A stretch of 64,000 nucleotides of DNA from Hydractinia symbiolongicarpus. Its lineage: Eukaryota > Cnidaria > Hydrozoa > Anthoathecata > Hydractiniidae. Below are positions 48,801 to 60,359 of the stretch, piece by piece; within the stretch, counting starts at the first letter, position 1; every line of letters starts with the position of its first letter. The stretch covers positions 28,151,001 through 28,215,000 of the forward strand of contig NC_079885.1 of assembly GCF_029227915.1 (NCBI RefSeq), read 5' to 3'. The notes below the pieces were generated by a model that was not told the DNA's origin, did no database searches, and worked only from the letters and a program-made list of their open reading frames with translations. The translations under genes were made by a program, and so were the position numbers.

Positions 48801-51044
48801 TGTATCGCTTTTAACCGTGAAACGATTGACTGTGGGACTTAATTGAAGTGATTCTGGACTGTGACCTTATAAATGTGATAAGTGAGACAATTGGAACCAA
48901 GAAATATCATTCTTCCTAATTTGACATGATTGCTGGAATTTACTGATTTCACTGGGCGCTGTGGTAGGGATTCACTTAAAAATTTAGATAAATAAGTCAT
49001 TTTTTACGGTGGGACCAATCCTAGCCGTTAGACCGCGCAGAAGAAAGAGAAACAGTTTTAAAAACAACATTTCATTGACTCTCTAACGGTATCAGTCCGT
49101 TTCAATTACAACGGTTGCGTCACATATTCGTACCATCATGTTTTTAGCTATATTTTTCTGATTTTACTAGGTTGCATCGTTTTTAACAGTGAAAGGATTG
49201 ACTGTGGGACTTGATTGAACTGATTTTGGACTGTGACCTCAAAAATTTGATAAATGAGACAATTGGACCCAAGAAATAACATTCGTCTTAATTTGACATG
49301 ATGGCTGGAATTTACCGATTTCGCTGGGCGCTGTGGTAGCGCTTTATTTAAAAGTTTAGATCAATAATTCATTTTTACTGTGGCACCAATCCTAGCCGTT
49401 AGCCCGCGCTGAAGAAAGAGAAACAGTTTAAAAACTACATTTCATTGACTTTCTAACGGTGTCAATCCGCCTAAGTAACAACGGTTGCTTCGTGTATACG
49501 TACCAACATGTATTTAATGATTTTTTTCCGATATTACTAAGTTGTATTGCTTTTGACAATAAAACGATTGACTGTGGGACTTAATTGCAGTGATTCTGTA
49601 CTGTGACCTTATAAATGTGATAAATGAGCCAATTGGACTCCAAGGAATAACATTCTTCTTAATTTGACATGATTGCTGGAATTCAGCGATTACACTCGGG
49701 CCTATGGTAGCGCATCACTTAATAATTTAGATAAATAAGTCATTGTTTACGGTGGGACCAATCCTAGCCGTTAGCGCGCGTTGAAGAAATAGAGGCAGTT
49801 TTAAAAACTACATTTCATTGACTCTCTAACGGTATCAGTCCGTTTCAATTACAACGGTTGCGTCACATATTCGTACCATCATGTATTTAGCGATATTTTT
49901 CTGATTTTACTAGGTTGCATCGTTTTTAACAGTGAAAGGAATGACTGTGGGACTTAATTGAACTAATTTTAGACTTTGACCTCCAAAATTTGATAAATGA
50001 GACAATTGGACCCAATAAAAAACATTCTTCTTAATTTGACATGATTGTTGGAATTTACCGATTTCGCTGGGCGCTGTGGTAGCGCTTTATTTAAAAGTTT
50101 AGATCAATAATTCATTTTTACTGTGGCACCAATCCTAGCCGTTAGCCCGCGCTGAAGAAAGAGAAACAGTTTAAAAACTACATTTCATTGACTTTCTAAC
50201 GGTGTCAATCCGCCTAAGTAACAACGGTTGCTTCGTGTATACGTACCAACATGTATTTAGTGATTTTTTTCCGATATTACTAAGTTGTATTGCTTTTGAC
50301 AATAAAACGATTGACTGTGGGACTTAATTGCAGTGATTCTGTACTGTGACCTTATAAATGTGATAAATGAGCCAATTGGACTCCAAGGAATAACATTCTT
50401 CTTAATTTGACATGATTGCTGGAATTCAGCGATTACACTCGGGCCTATGGTAGCGCATCACTTAATAATTTAGATAAATAAGTCATTGTTTACGGTGGGA
50501 CCAATCCTAGCCGTTAGCGCGCGTTGAAGAAATAGAGGCAGTTTTAAAAACTACATTTCATTGACTCTCTAACGGTATCAGTCCGTTTCAATTACAACGG
50601 TTGCGTCACATATTCGTACCATCATGTATTTAGCGATATTTTTCTGATTTTACTAGGTTGCATCGTTTTTAACAGTGAAAGGAATGACTGTGGGACTTAT
50701 GTGAACTAATTTTAGACTTTGACCTCCAAAATTTGATAAATGAGACAATTGGACCCAATAAAAAACATTCTTCTTAATTTGACATGATTGTTGGAATTTA
50801 CCGGTTTCGCTGAGCACTGTGGTAGCGCTTTATTTAAAAGTTTAGATAAAAAAGTCATTTTGCACTGTGGGACCAATCCTAGTCGTTAGCGCGCGTTGAA
50901 GAAATAGAAACATTTTCAAAAACTACATTTCATTGACTTTCTAACGGTGTCAATCCGCCTAAGTTACAACGGTTTCGTCACATACTCGTACCAACATGTA
51001 TTTAGCGATATTTTTCTGATTTTACTAGGTTGCATCGCTTTTAA
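45840..51044 (+). repeat. Large duplicated segment, copy 2, right part (M124-M137)
   Basis: Starts are 45840, 46213, 46585, 46958, 47329, 47700, 48073, 48445, 48815, 49187, 49557, 49930, 50300 and 50673. It matches M90-M103 monomer for monomer at an offset of 12650-12651 bp, with a few substitutions (for example GAGCAATGTGG for GAGCACTGTGG near 46353). The exception is a short replaced tract at 47594-47716. Collinearity ends near 51000, where M138 does not resemble M104. Confidence 0.9.
47594..47716 (+). repeat. Replaced tract at the M128/M129 border
   Basis: Flanking sequence on both sides matches 34678-35422 at offset 12650-12651, but here the text differs densely. It has GGTATCAGTCCGTTTCAATT, GTAGTTAGCGATATTAATC, GGTTGCATCACTTTTATCAG and GATTGAAAGTGGG, which is the border sequence of M127/M128 371 bp upstream. 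The equivalent in copy 1 is an ordinary A lead-in (TTTCCGATATTACTAAG, CAGTAAAACG). A block of at least about 120 bp has been copied from the neighbouring border without changing monomer number. Confidence 0.85.
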
Positions 51045-54000
51045 CAGTGAAACGATTGACTGTGGCACTAAATTGAACTGATTTTGGACTGTGACCTTAT
51101 AAATGTGATAAGTGAGACAATTGGAACCAAGAAATATTATTCTTCTTAATTTGACATGATTGCTGGAATTTACCGATTTCGCTGGGCGCTGTGGTAGCGC
51201 TTTATTTAAAAGTTTAGATAAATAAGTCATTTTTTACTGTGGCACCAATCCTAGCCGTTAGCGCGCTGAAGAAATAGAAAAATTTTCAAAAACTACATTT
51301 CATTGACTTTCTAACGGTGTCAATCCGCTTAAGTTACAACGGTTGCGTCACATATCCGTACCAACATGTATTTAGTGATTTTTTTCCGATATTACTCAGT
51401 TGTATTGCTTTTGACAGTGAAACGATTGACTGTGGGACTTAATTGAAGTGATTCTGTACTGTGACCTTTTAACTGTGATAAGTGAGCCAACTGGACCCCA
51501 ACAAATGACATTCTTCTAAATTTGACATGATTGCCGCAACTGAGCGATTACACTGGTCGCTGTTTGGAGCGTTTCATTTAATAATTTAGATAAATAAGTG
51601 ATGTTTTACTGTGGGACGAATCCTAGCCGTTAGCGCGCGCTGAAGAAAGGGAGACAGTTTTAAAAACTACATCTCATTGACTCTGTAACGGTATCAGTCC
51701 GTTTCAATTACAACGGTTGCGTCACATATTCGTACCAACATGTATATAGCGATATTTTTCTGATTTTACTAGGTTCCATCGCTTTTAACAGTGAAAGGAT
51801 TGACTGTGGGACTTGATTGAACTGATTTTGGACTTTGACCTCATAAATGTGATAATTAAGACAATTGGACCCAAGACATAACATTCTTCTTACCTTGACA
51901 TGATTGCTGGAATTTACCAATTTCACTGGGCGCTGTGGTAGCGCTTCATTTAAAAACTTAGATAAATATGTCATTTTGTACTGTGGGACCAATCCTAGCC
52001 GTTAGCGTGCATTGAAGAAATAGAGACAGTTTTAAATACTACATTTCATTGACTTTCTAACGGTATCAGTCCGTTTCAACTACAACGGTTGCGTCACATT
52101 ATCGTACCAACATGTATTTAGTGATATTTTTGCGATATTATTGAGTTATATCGCTTTTAACAGTGAAACGATTGACACTGGGACTTAATAGAAGTAACTT
52201 TGGACTGTGACCTTATAAATGTGATAAGTGAGCCAACTGGACCCCAAGAAATGACATTCTTCTTAATCTGACATGATTGCCGCAACTCAGCGATTACACT
52301 GGTCGCTGTTTGGAGCGCTTCATTAAAAAATTTAGATAAATAAGTCATTTTTTACTGTAGGACGAATCCTAGCTCTTATCGCGCGCTGAAGAAATAGAGA
52401 CAGTTTTAGAAGGTACATTTCAATGAATTTCTAACGGTATGAGTCCATTTGAGTTAAAACGGTTGAGTCACATATTCGTACCAACATGTATTTTGTGATT
52501 TTTTTCCGATATTACTAAGTTGTATCGCTTTTAACAGTGAAACGATTGACTGTGGGACTTAATTGAAGTGATTCTGGACTGCGACCTTATAAATGTGAGA
52601 AATGAGCCAAATGGACTCCAAGGAATAACATTCCTTTTAATTTGACATGATTGCTGCAATTCAGCGATTACACGCGGCCCAATGGTAGCGTTTCACTTAA
52701 AAATTTAGATAAAACAAGTCATTTTTTACTGTGGGACCAATCCTAGTTGTTAGTGCGCGCTGAAGAAATAGAGACAGTTTCAAATACTACATTTCATTGA
52801 ATTTCTAACGGTATTAGCCCGTTTCAACTACAACGGTTGCGTCACATATTCGTACCAATATGTATTTAGTGGTTTTCTCCATTATTATTAAGTTGTATTG
52901 CTTTTGACAGTGAGGCGATTGACTGTGGGACTTAATTGAAGAGATCCTGGACTGTGACCTTATAAATGTGATAAATGAGCCAATTGGACTCCAAGGAATA
53001 GCATTCTTCTTAATTTGACATGATTGTTATAATTCTGCGATTACACTCGGCCCTATGGTAGCGCTTCACTTAAAAATTTATATAAAATACGTCATTTTTT
53101 ACTGTAAGATCAATCCTGGCCGTTAGCACGCGCTGAATAAATAGGAACAGCTTCAAAGACTACATTTCATGGACCTTCTGGCGGTATGAATCCGTTTGAG
53201 TTACAACAGTTGCGTCACATATTCGTACCAACATGTATTTAGCGATAGTATTCGGATATTACTAGATTGCATCGCTTTTAACAGTGAAAGGATTGACTGT
53301 GGGACTTAATTGAACTAATATTGAACTTTGACCTCATAAACGTGATAAATAAGACAATTGGACCAAAGGAATAACATTCTTTTAAATTTGACATGATTGC
53401 TGGAATTTACCGATTTCGCTGGGCGCTGTGGTAGCGTTTTAATTAAAAGTTTAGATATATAAGTCATTTTGTACTGCGGGACCAATCCTAGCCGTTAGCG
53501 GGCGTTGAAGAAATAGAAACATTTTCAAAAACTACATTTCATTGACTTTCTAACGGTTTCAATCCGCTTGACTTACAACGGTTGCGTCACATATTTGTAC
53601 CAACATGTATTTAGTGATTTTTTTCCGATATTACTAAGTTGTATCGTTTTTACCAGTGAAACGATTGACTGTGGGACTTAATTGAAGTGATTCTGGACTG
53701 TGACCTTATAAATGTGATAAGTGAGCCAAATGGACCCCAATAAATGACATTCTTCTTAATTTGACATGATTGCCGCAACTCAGCGATTACACTGGTCGCT
53801 GTTTGGAGCGCTTCATTAAAAAATTTAGATAAATAAGTCATTTTTTACTGTAGGACGAATCCTAGCCGTTATTGCGCGCTGAAGAAATAGAGACAGTTTT
53901 AGAAGGTACTTTTCAATGAATTTCTAACGGTATGAGTCCATTTGAGTTACAACAGTTGAGTCACATATTCGTACCAACATGTATTTTGTGATTTTTTTCT

Positions 54001-55884
54001 GATATTACTAAGTTATATCGCTTTTAACAGTGAAACGATTGACTGTGGGACTTAATTGAAGTGATTCTGGACTGCGACCTTATAAATGTGAGAAATGAGC
54101 CAATTGGACCCCAATAAATGACATTCTTCTTAATTTGACATGATTGCCGCAACTCAGCGATTAAACTGGTTGCTGTTTGGAGCGCTTCATTAAAAAATTT
54201 AGATAAATAAGTCATTTTTTACTGTAGGACGAATCCTAGCCGTTATCGCGCGCTGAAGAAATAGAGACAGTTTTAGAAGGTACTTTTCAATGAATTTCTA
54301 ACGGTATGAGTCCATTTGAGTTACAACAGTTGAGTCACATATTCGTACCAACATGTATTTTGTGATTTTTTTCTGATATTACTAAGTTGTATCGCTTTTA
54401 ACAGTGAAACGATTGACTGTTGGACTTAATTGAAGTGATTCTGGACTGCGACATTATAATTGTGAGAAATGAGCCAATTGGACTCCATGGAATAACATTC
54501 TTTTTAATTTGACATGATTGCCGCAACTCAGCGATTACACTGGTCGCTGTTTGGAGCGCTTCATTTAAAAATTTAGATAAATAAGTGATTTTTTACTGTG
54601 GGACGAATCCTAGCCGTTATCGCGCACTGAAGAAATAGAGACAGTTTTAGAAGGTACGTTTCAATGAATTTCTAACGGTATGAGTCCGTTTGAATTACAT
54701 CGGTTGAGTCACATATTCGTCTCCACATGTATTTAGGGATATTTTTTCTGATAATACTAGGTTGTATCGCTTTTAAAAGTGAAACGATTGACTGTGGCAC
54801 TTAATTGAACTGATTTTGGACTGTGATCTCATAAATGTGATAAGTGAGACAATTGGAACCAAGAAATATCATTCTTCTTAATTTGACATGATTGCTGGAA
54901 CTTACTGGTTTCACTGGGCACTGTGGTAGGGATTCACTTAAAAATTTAGATAAAAAAGTCATTTTTTACGGTGGGACCAATCCTAGCCGTTAGCCCGCGC
55001 TGAAGAAAGAGAAACAATTTAAAAACTACATTTCATTGACTCTCTAACGGTATCAGTCCTTTTCAATTACAACGGTTGCGTCACATATTCGTACCATCAT
55101 GTATTTAGCGATATTTTTCTGATTTTGCTAGGTTGCATCTTTTTTAACAGTGAAAGGATTGACTGTGGGACTTAATTGAACTGATTTTGGACTTTGACCT
55201 CAAAAATGTGATAAATGAGACAAGAAATAACATTCGTCTTAATTTGACATGATTGCTGGAATTTACCGATTTCGCTGGGCGCTGTGGTAGCGCTTTATTT
55301 AAAAGTTTTTATACAATAAGTCCTTTTTTGCTGTGGGACCAATCCTAGCCGTTATCGCGCGCTGAACAAATAGAGACAGTTTTAGAAGGTAGGTTTCATT
55401 GAATTTCTAACGGTATGAGTCCGTTTGAGTAACATCGGTTGAGTCACATATTCGTCCCCACATGTATTTAGGGATATTTTTCTAATAATACTAGGTTGTA
55501 TCGCTTTTAACAGTGAAACGATTGACTGTGCCACTTAATTGAAGTGATTCTGGACTGCGACCTTATAAATGTCATAAATGAGCCAATTGGACTGCAAGGA
55601 ATAACATTCTTCTTAATTTGACATGATTGCTGCAATTCAGCGATTACACTCGGCCCAATGGTAGCGCTTCACTTAAAAATTTAGATAAAATAAGTCATTT
55701 TTTACCGTGGGACCAATCCTAGCTGTTGGCGCGCGCTGAAGAAAAAGAGACAGCTTCAAATACTACATTTCATTGACTTTCAAACGGTATTAGTCCGTTT
55801 CAACTACAACGGTTGCGTCATATATTCCTACCAACATGTATTTAGTGATTTTTTTCCATTATTACTAAGTTGTATTGCTTTTGA
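51045..55884 (+). repeat. Diverged mixed segment M138-M150
   Basis: Starts are 51045, 51415, 51789, 52161, 52535, 52908, 53282, 53654, 54028, 54402, 54777, 55148 and 55511. Families A, B and C return together. M145, M146 and the second half of M147 are three C-type units in a row, with a repeated TAGGACGAATCC and GGTACTTTTCAATG in M145 and M146. M148 opens AAGTGAAACG instead of CAGTGAAACG. M149 is the shortest monomer, 363 bp. M142-M144 share rare variants with M157-M160, about 15 monomers away. Confidence 0.86.
55148..55510 (+). repeat. Shortest monomer M149 (363 bp, 9-bp deletion)
   Basis: Near 55220 the text reads AATGAGACAAGAAATAACATTC where other B monomers read GAGACAATTGGACCCAAG. About nine bases, including the CAATTG core, are missing. 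The second half then switches to a C-like end (TTATCGCGCGCTGAAC, TTTTAGAAGGTAGG), so the monomer is also a B/C mosaic. Confidence 0.85.
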
Positions 55885-58124
55885 CAGTGAAACGATTGAC
55901 TGTGGGACTTAATTGAAGAGATCCTGGACTGTGACCTTATAAATCTGATAAATGAGCCAATTGGATTCCAAGGAATAACATTCTTCTTAATTTGACATGA
56001 TTGCTGCAATTCAGCGATTACACTCGGCCCAATGGGCGCGCTTCTCTTAAAAATTTAGATAAAATAAGTCATTTTTTACTGTGGGCCCAATCCTAGCCGT
56101 TAGCGCAGGCTGAAGAATAAGAGACAGTTTCAAAAACTACATTTCATTGACTTTCTAACGGTGTCAATCCGCTTAACTTACAACGGTTGCGTCACGTCTT
56201 CGTACCAATATGTATTTAGTGATTCTTTTCCGATATTACTAAGTTGTATTTCTTTTGACAGTGAAACGATTGACTGTGGGACTTAATTGAAGTGATTCTG
56301 TACTGTGACCTTATAAATGTGATAAATGAGCCAATTGGACTCCAAGGAATAACATTCTTCTTAATTTGACATGATTACAGGAATTCAGCGATTACACTCG
56401 GCCCTATTGTGGCGCTTCCCTTAAAAACTTATATAAAATAAGTCATTTCTTACTATGGGACCAATCCTGGCCGTTAGCACGCGCTGAATAAATAGGAACA
56501 GTTTCAAAAACTACGTTTCATTGACCTTCTGGCGGTGTAAATCCGTTTGAGTTACAACGGTTGCGTCACATATTCGTACCAACATGTATTTAGCGATAGT
56601 ATTCGGATATTACTAGGTTACATCGCTTTTAACAGTGAAAGGATTGACTGTGGGACTTAATTGAACTAATATTGGACTTTGACCGCATAAATGTGATAAA
56701 TGAGACAATTGGACCCAAGGAATAACATTCTTCTTAATTTGACATGATTGCTGGAACTTACCGATTTCGCTGGGCGCTGTGGTAGCGTTTTATTTAAAAG
56801 TTTAGATATATAAGTCATTTTGTACTGCGGGACCAATCCTAGCCGTTAGCGCTCGTTGAAGAAATGAAATCATTTTCAACAACTACATTTCATTGACTTT
56901 TTAACGGTGTCAATCCACTTGACTTTTGACGGTTGCGTCACATATTCCTACCAACATGTATTTAGTGATTTTTTTCCATTATTACTAAGTTGTATTGCTT
57001 TTGACAGTGAAACGATTGACTGTGGGACTTAATTGAAGTGATCCTGGACTGTGACCTTATAAATCTGATAAATGAGCCAATTGGATTCCAAGGAATAACA
57101 TTCTTCTTAATTTGACATGATTGCTGCAATTCAGCGATTACACTCGGCCCAATGGGCGCGCTTCTCTTAAAAATTTAGATAAAATAAGTCATTTTTTACT
57201 GTGGGCCCAATCCTAGCCGTTAGCGCAGGCTGAAGAATAAGAGACAGTTTCAAAAACTACATTTCATTGACTTTCTAACGGTGTCAATCCGCTTAACTTA
57301 CAACGGTTGCGTCACGTCTTCGTACCAATATGTATTTAGTGATTCTTTTCCGATATTACTAAGTTGTATTTCCTTTGACAGTGAAACGATTGACTGTGGG
57401 ACTTAATTGAAGTGATTCTGTACTGTGACCTTATAAATGTGATAAATGAGCCAATTGGACTCCAAGGAATAACATTCTTCTTAATTTGACATGATTACAG
57501 GAATTCAGCGATTACACTCGGCCCTATTGTGGCGCTTCCCTTAAAAACTTATATAAAATAAGTCATTTCTTACTATGGGACCAATCCTGGCCGTTAGCAC
57601 GCGCTGAATAAATAGGAACAGTTTCAAAAACTACGTTTCATTGACCTTCTGGCGGTGTAAATCCGTTTGAGTTACAACGGTTGCGTCACATATTCGTACC
57701 AACATGTATTTAGCGATAGTATTCGGATATTACTAGGTTACATCGCTTTTAACAGTGAAAGGATTGACTGTGGGACTTAATTGAACTAATATTGGACTTT
57801 GACCGCATAAATGTGATAAATGAGACAATTGGACCCAAGGAATAACATTCTTCTTAATTTGACATGATTGCTGGAACTTACCGATTTCGCTGGGCGCTGT
57901 GGTAGCGTTTTATTTAAAAGTTTAGATATATAAGTCATTTTGTACTGCGGGACCAATCCTAGCCGTTAGCGCTCGTTGAAGAAATGAAATCATTTTCAAC
58001 AACTACATTTCATTGACTTTTTAACGGTGTCAATCCGCTTGACTTTTGACGGTTGCGTCACATATTCGTACCAACATGTATTTAGTGATTTTTTTCCGAT
58101 ATTACTAAGTTGTATCGCTTTTAA
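55885..58124 (+). repeat. Tandem trimer duplication (M151-M153 / M154-M156)
   Basis: Starts are 55885, 56259, 56633 and 57005, 57379, 57753, so the unit is 1120 bp. Shared rare variants are GATCCTGGACTGTGACC, AATGGGCGCGCTTCTC, GTGGGCCCAATCC, TTAGCGCAGGCTGAAG, GATTACAGGAATTC, and AAATGAAATCATTTTC. Few substitutions separate the copies. The second repeat exits near 58050, where the end of M156 reads CATATTCGTACC and continues TTCCGATATTAC, unlike M153 (CATATTCCTACC, TTCCATTATTAC). Confidence 0.9.
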
Positions 58125-60359
58125 CAGTGAAACGATTGACTGTGGGACTTAATTGAAGTGATTCTGGACTGCGACCTTATAAATGTGAGAAATGAGCCAA
58201 ATGGACTCCAAGGAATAACATTCCTTTTAATTTGACATGATTGCTGCAATTCAGCGATTACACTCGGCCCAATGGTAGCGTTTCACTTAAAAATTTAGAT
58301 AAAACAAGTCATTTTTTACTGTGGGACCAATCCTAGTTGTTAGTGCGCGCTGAAGAAATAGAGACAGTTTCAAAAACTACGTTTCATTGACCTTCTGGCG
58401 GTGTAAATCCGTTTGAGTTACAACGGTTGCGTCACATATTCGTACCAACATGTATTTAGCGATATTTTTCTGATTTTACTAGGTTGCATCGCTTTTAACA
58501 GTGAAAGGATTGACTGTGGGACTTGATTGAACTGATTTTGGACTTTGACCTCATAAATGTGATAAATAAGACAATTGGACCAAAGGAATAACATTCTTTT
58601 AAATTTGACATGATTGCTGGAATTTACCGATTTCGCTGGGCGCTGTGGTAGCGTTTTAATTAAAAGTTTAGATATATAAGCCATTGTGTACTGCGGGACC
58701 AATCCTAGCCGTTAGCGGGCGTTGAAGAAATAGAAACATTTTCAAAAACTACATTTCATTGACTTTCTAACGGTGTCAATCCGCTTGACTTACAACGGTT
58801 GCGTCACATATTTGTACCAACATGTATTTAGTGATTTTTTTCTGATATTACTAAGTTGTATCGCTTTTAACAGTGAAACGATTGACTGTGGGACTTAATT
58901 AAAGTGATTCTGGACTGCGACCTTATAAATGTGAGAAATGAGCCAATTGGACTCCATGGAATAACATTCTTTTTAATTTGACATGATTGCTGCAATTCAG
59001 CGATTACACTCGGCCCAATGGTAGCGTTTCAATTAAAAATTTAGATAAAACAAGTCATTTTTTACTGTGGGACCGATCCTAGTTGTTAGCGCGCGCTGAA
59101 GAAATAGAGACAGTTTCAAATACTATATTTCATTGACTTTCTAACGGTATTAGCCCGTTTCAACTACAACGGTTGCGTCACATATTCGTACCAATATGTA
59201 TTTAGTGGTTTTCTCCATCATTATTAAGTTGTATTGCTTTTGACAGTGAGGCGATTGACTGTGGGACTTAATTGAAGTGATCCTAGACTGTGACCTTATA
59301 AATGTTATAAATGAGCCAATTGGACTCCAAGGAATAGCATTCTTCTTAATTTGACATGATTGCTAGAATTCAGCGATTACACTCGGCCCTATGGTAGCGC
59401 TTCACTTAAAAATTTATATAAAATATGTCATTTTTTACTGTGGGACGAATCCTAGCCGTTAGCGCGCGCTGAAGAAAGAGAGACAGTTTTAAAAACTACA
59501 TTTCATTGACTCTGTAACGGTATCAGTCCGTTTCAATTACAACGGTTGCGTCACATATTCGTACCAACATGTATTTAGCGATATTTTTCTGATTTTACTA
59601 GGTTGCATCGCTTTCAACAGTAAGAGGATTGACTGGGGGACTTGATGGAACTGATTTTGGACTTTGACCTCATAAATGTGATAAATGAGACAAGACCCAA
59701 GAAATATCATGCTTCTTAATTTGACATGATTGCTGGTATTTACCGATTTCGCTGGGCGCTGTGGTTGCGCTTCATTTAAAAATTTAGATAAATGAGTCAT
59801 TTTTTACTGTTGGACCAATCCTAGACGTTAGCGCGCGCTGAAGAAAGAGAGACAGTTTTAAAAACTACCTTTCATTGACTTTCTAACGGCATCAGTCCGT
59901 TTCAATTGCAACGGTTGCGTCACATATTCGTACCAACATGCATTTAGCGATGTTTTTCTGATTTTACTAGGTTGCATCGCTTTTAACAGTGAAAGGATTG
60001 ACTGTGGGACTTAATTGAAGTGATTATGGACTGTGACCTTATGAATGTAATAGATGAGTCAATTGGATTCCAAGGAATAACATTCTTCTTAATTTGACAT
60101 GATCGCCGCAATTCATTGATTACACTCGGCCAAATGGTTCCGCTTCACCTAAAAATTTAGATAAAATAAGACATTTTTACTGTGGGACCGATCCTAGCCG
60201 TTATCGCGGGCTGAAGAAATTGACACAGTTTCAAAAACTACATTTCATTGACTTTCTAACGGTGTAAATCCGCTTAAGTTACAATGGTTACGTCACGTAT
60301 TCGTACCAACATGTATTTAGTGATTTTTTTCCGATATTACTAAGTTGTACTGCTTTTGA
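58125..60359 (+). repeat. Mixed segment M157-M162
   Basis: Starts are 58125, 58499, 58871, 59244, 59618 and 59987. M157 repeats M142 (GAGCCAAATGGACTCC) after 5590 bp. M158 starts like M140 (GGGACTTGATTGAACTG) and ends like M144 (TTTTAATTAAAAG), so it is a mosaic. M160 repeats M143 (CAGTGAGGCGATTG). M161 lacks three bases near 59690 and is 369 bp. The end of M161 (GGCATCAGTCCGTTTC, ATGCATTTAGCGATG) recurs at 63630-63716. Confidence 0.83.

Noticed and set aside
51708-51992. Open frames of 61-94 codons on the minus strand (for example 51708-51992, 58418-58702, 34331-34561)
   Set aside because: They recur at fixed places in the monomer, are closed by stops in most copies, share sequence only because the DNA is shared, lack recognisable domains, and overlap monomer borders. 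They are by-products of the satellite.
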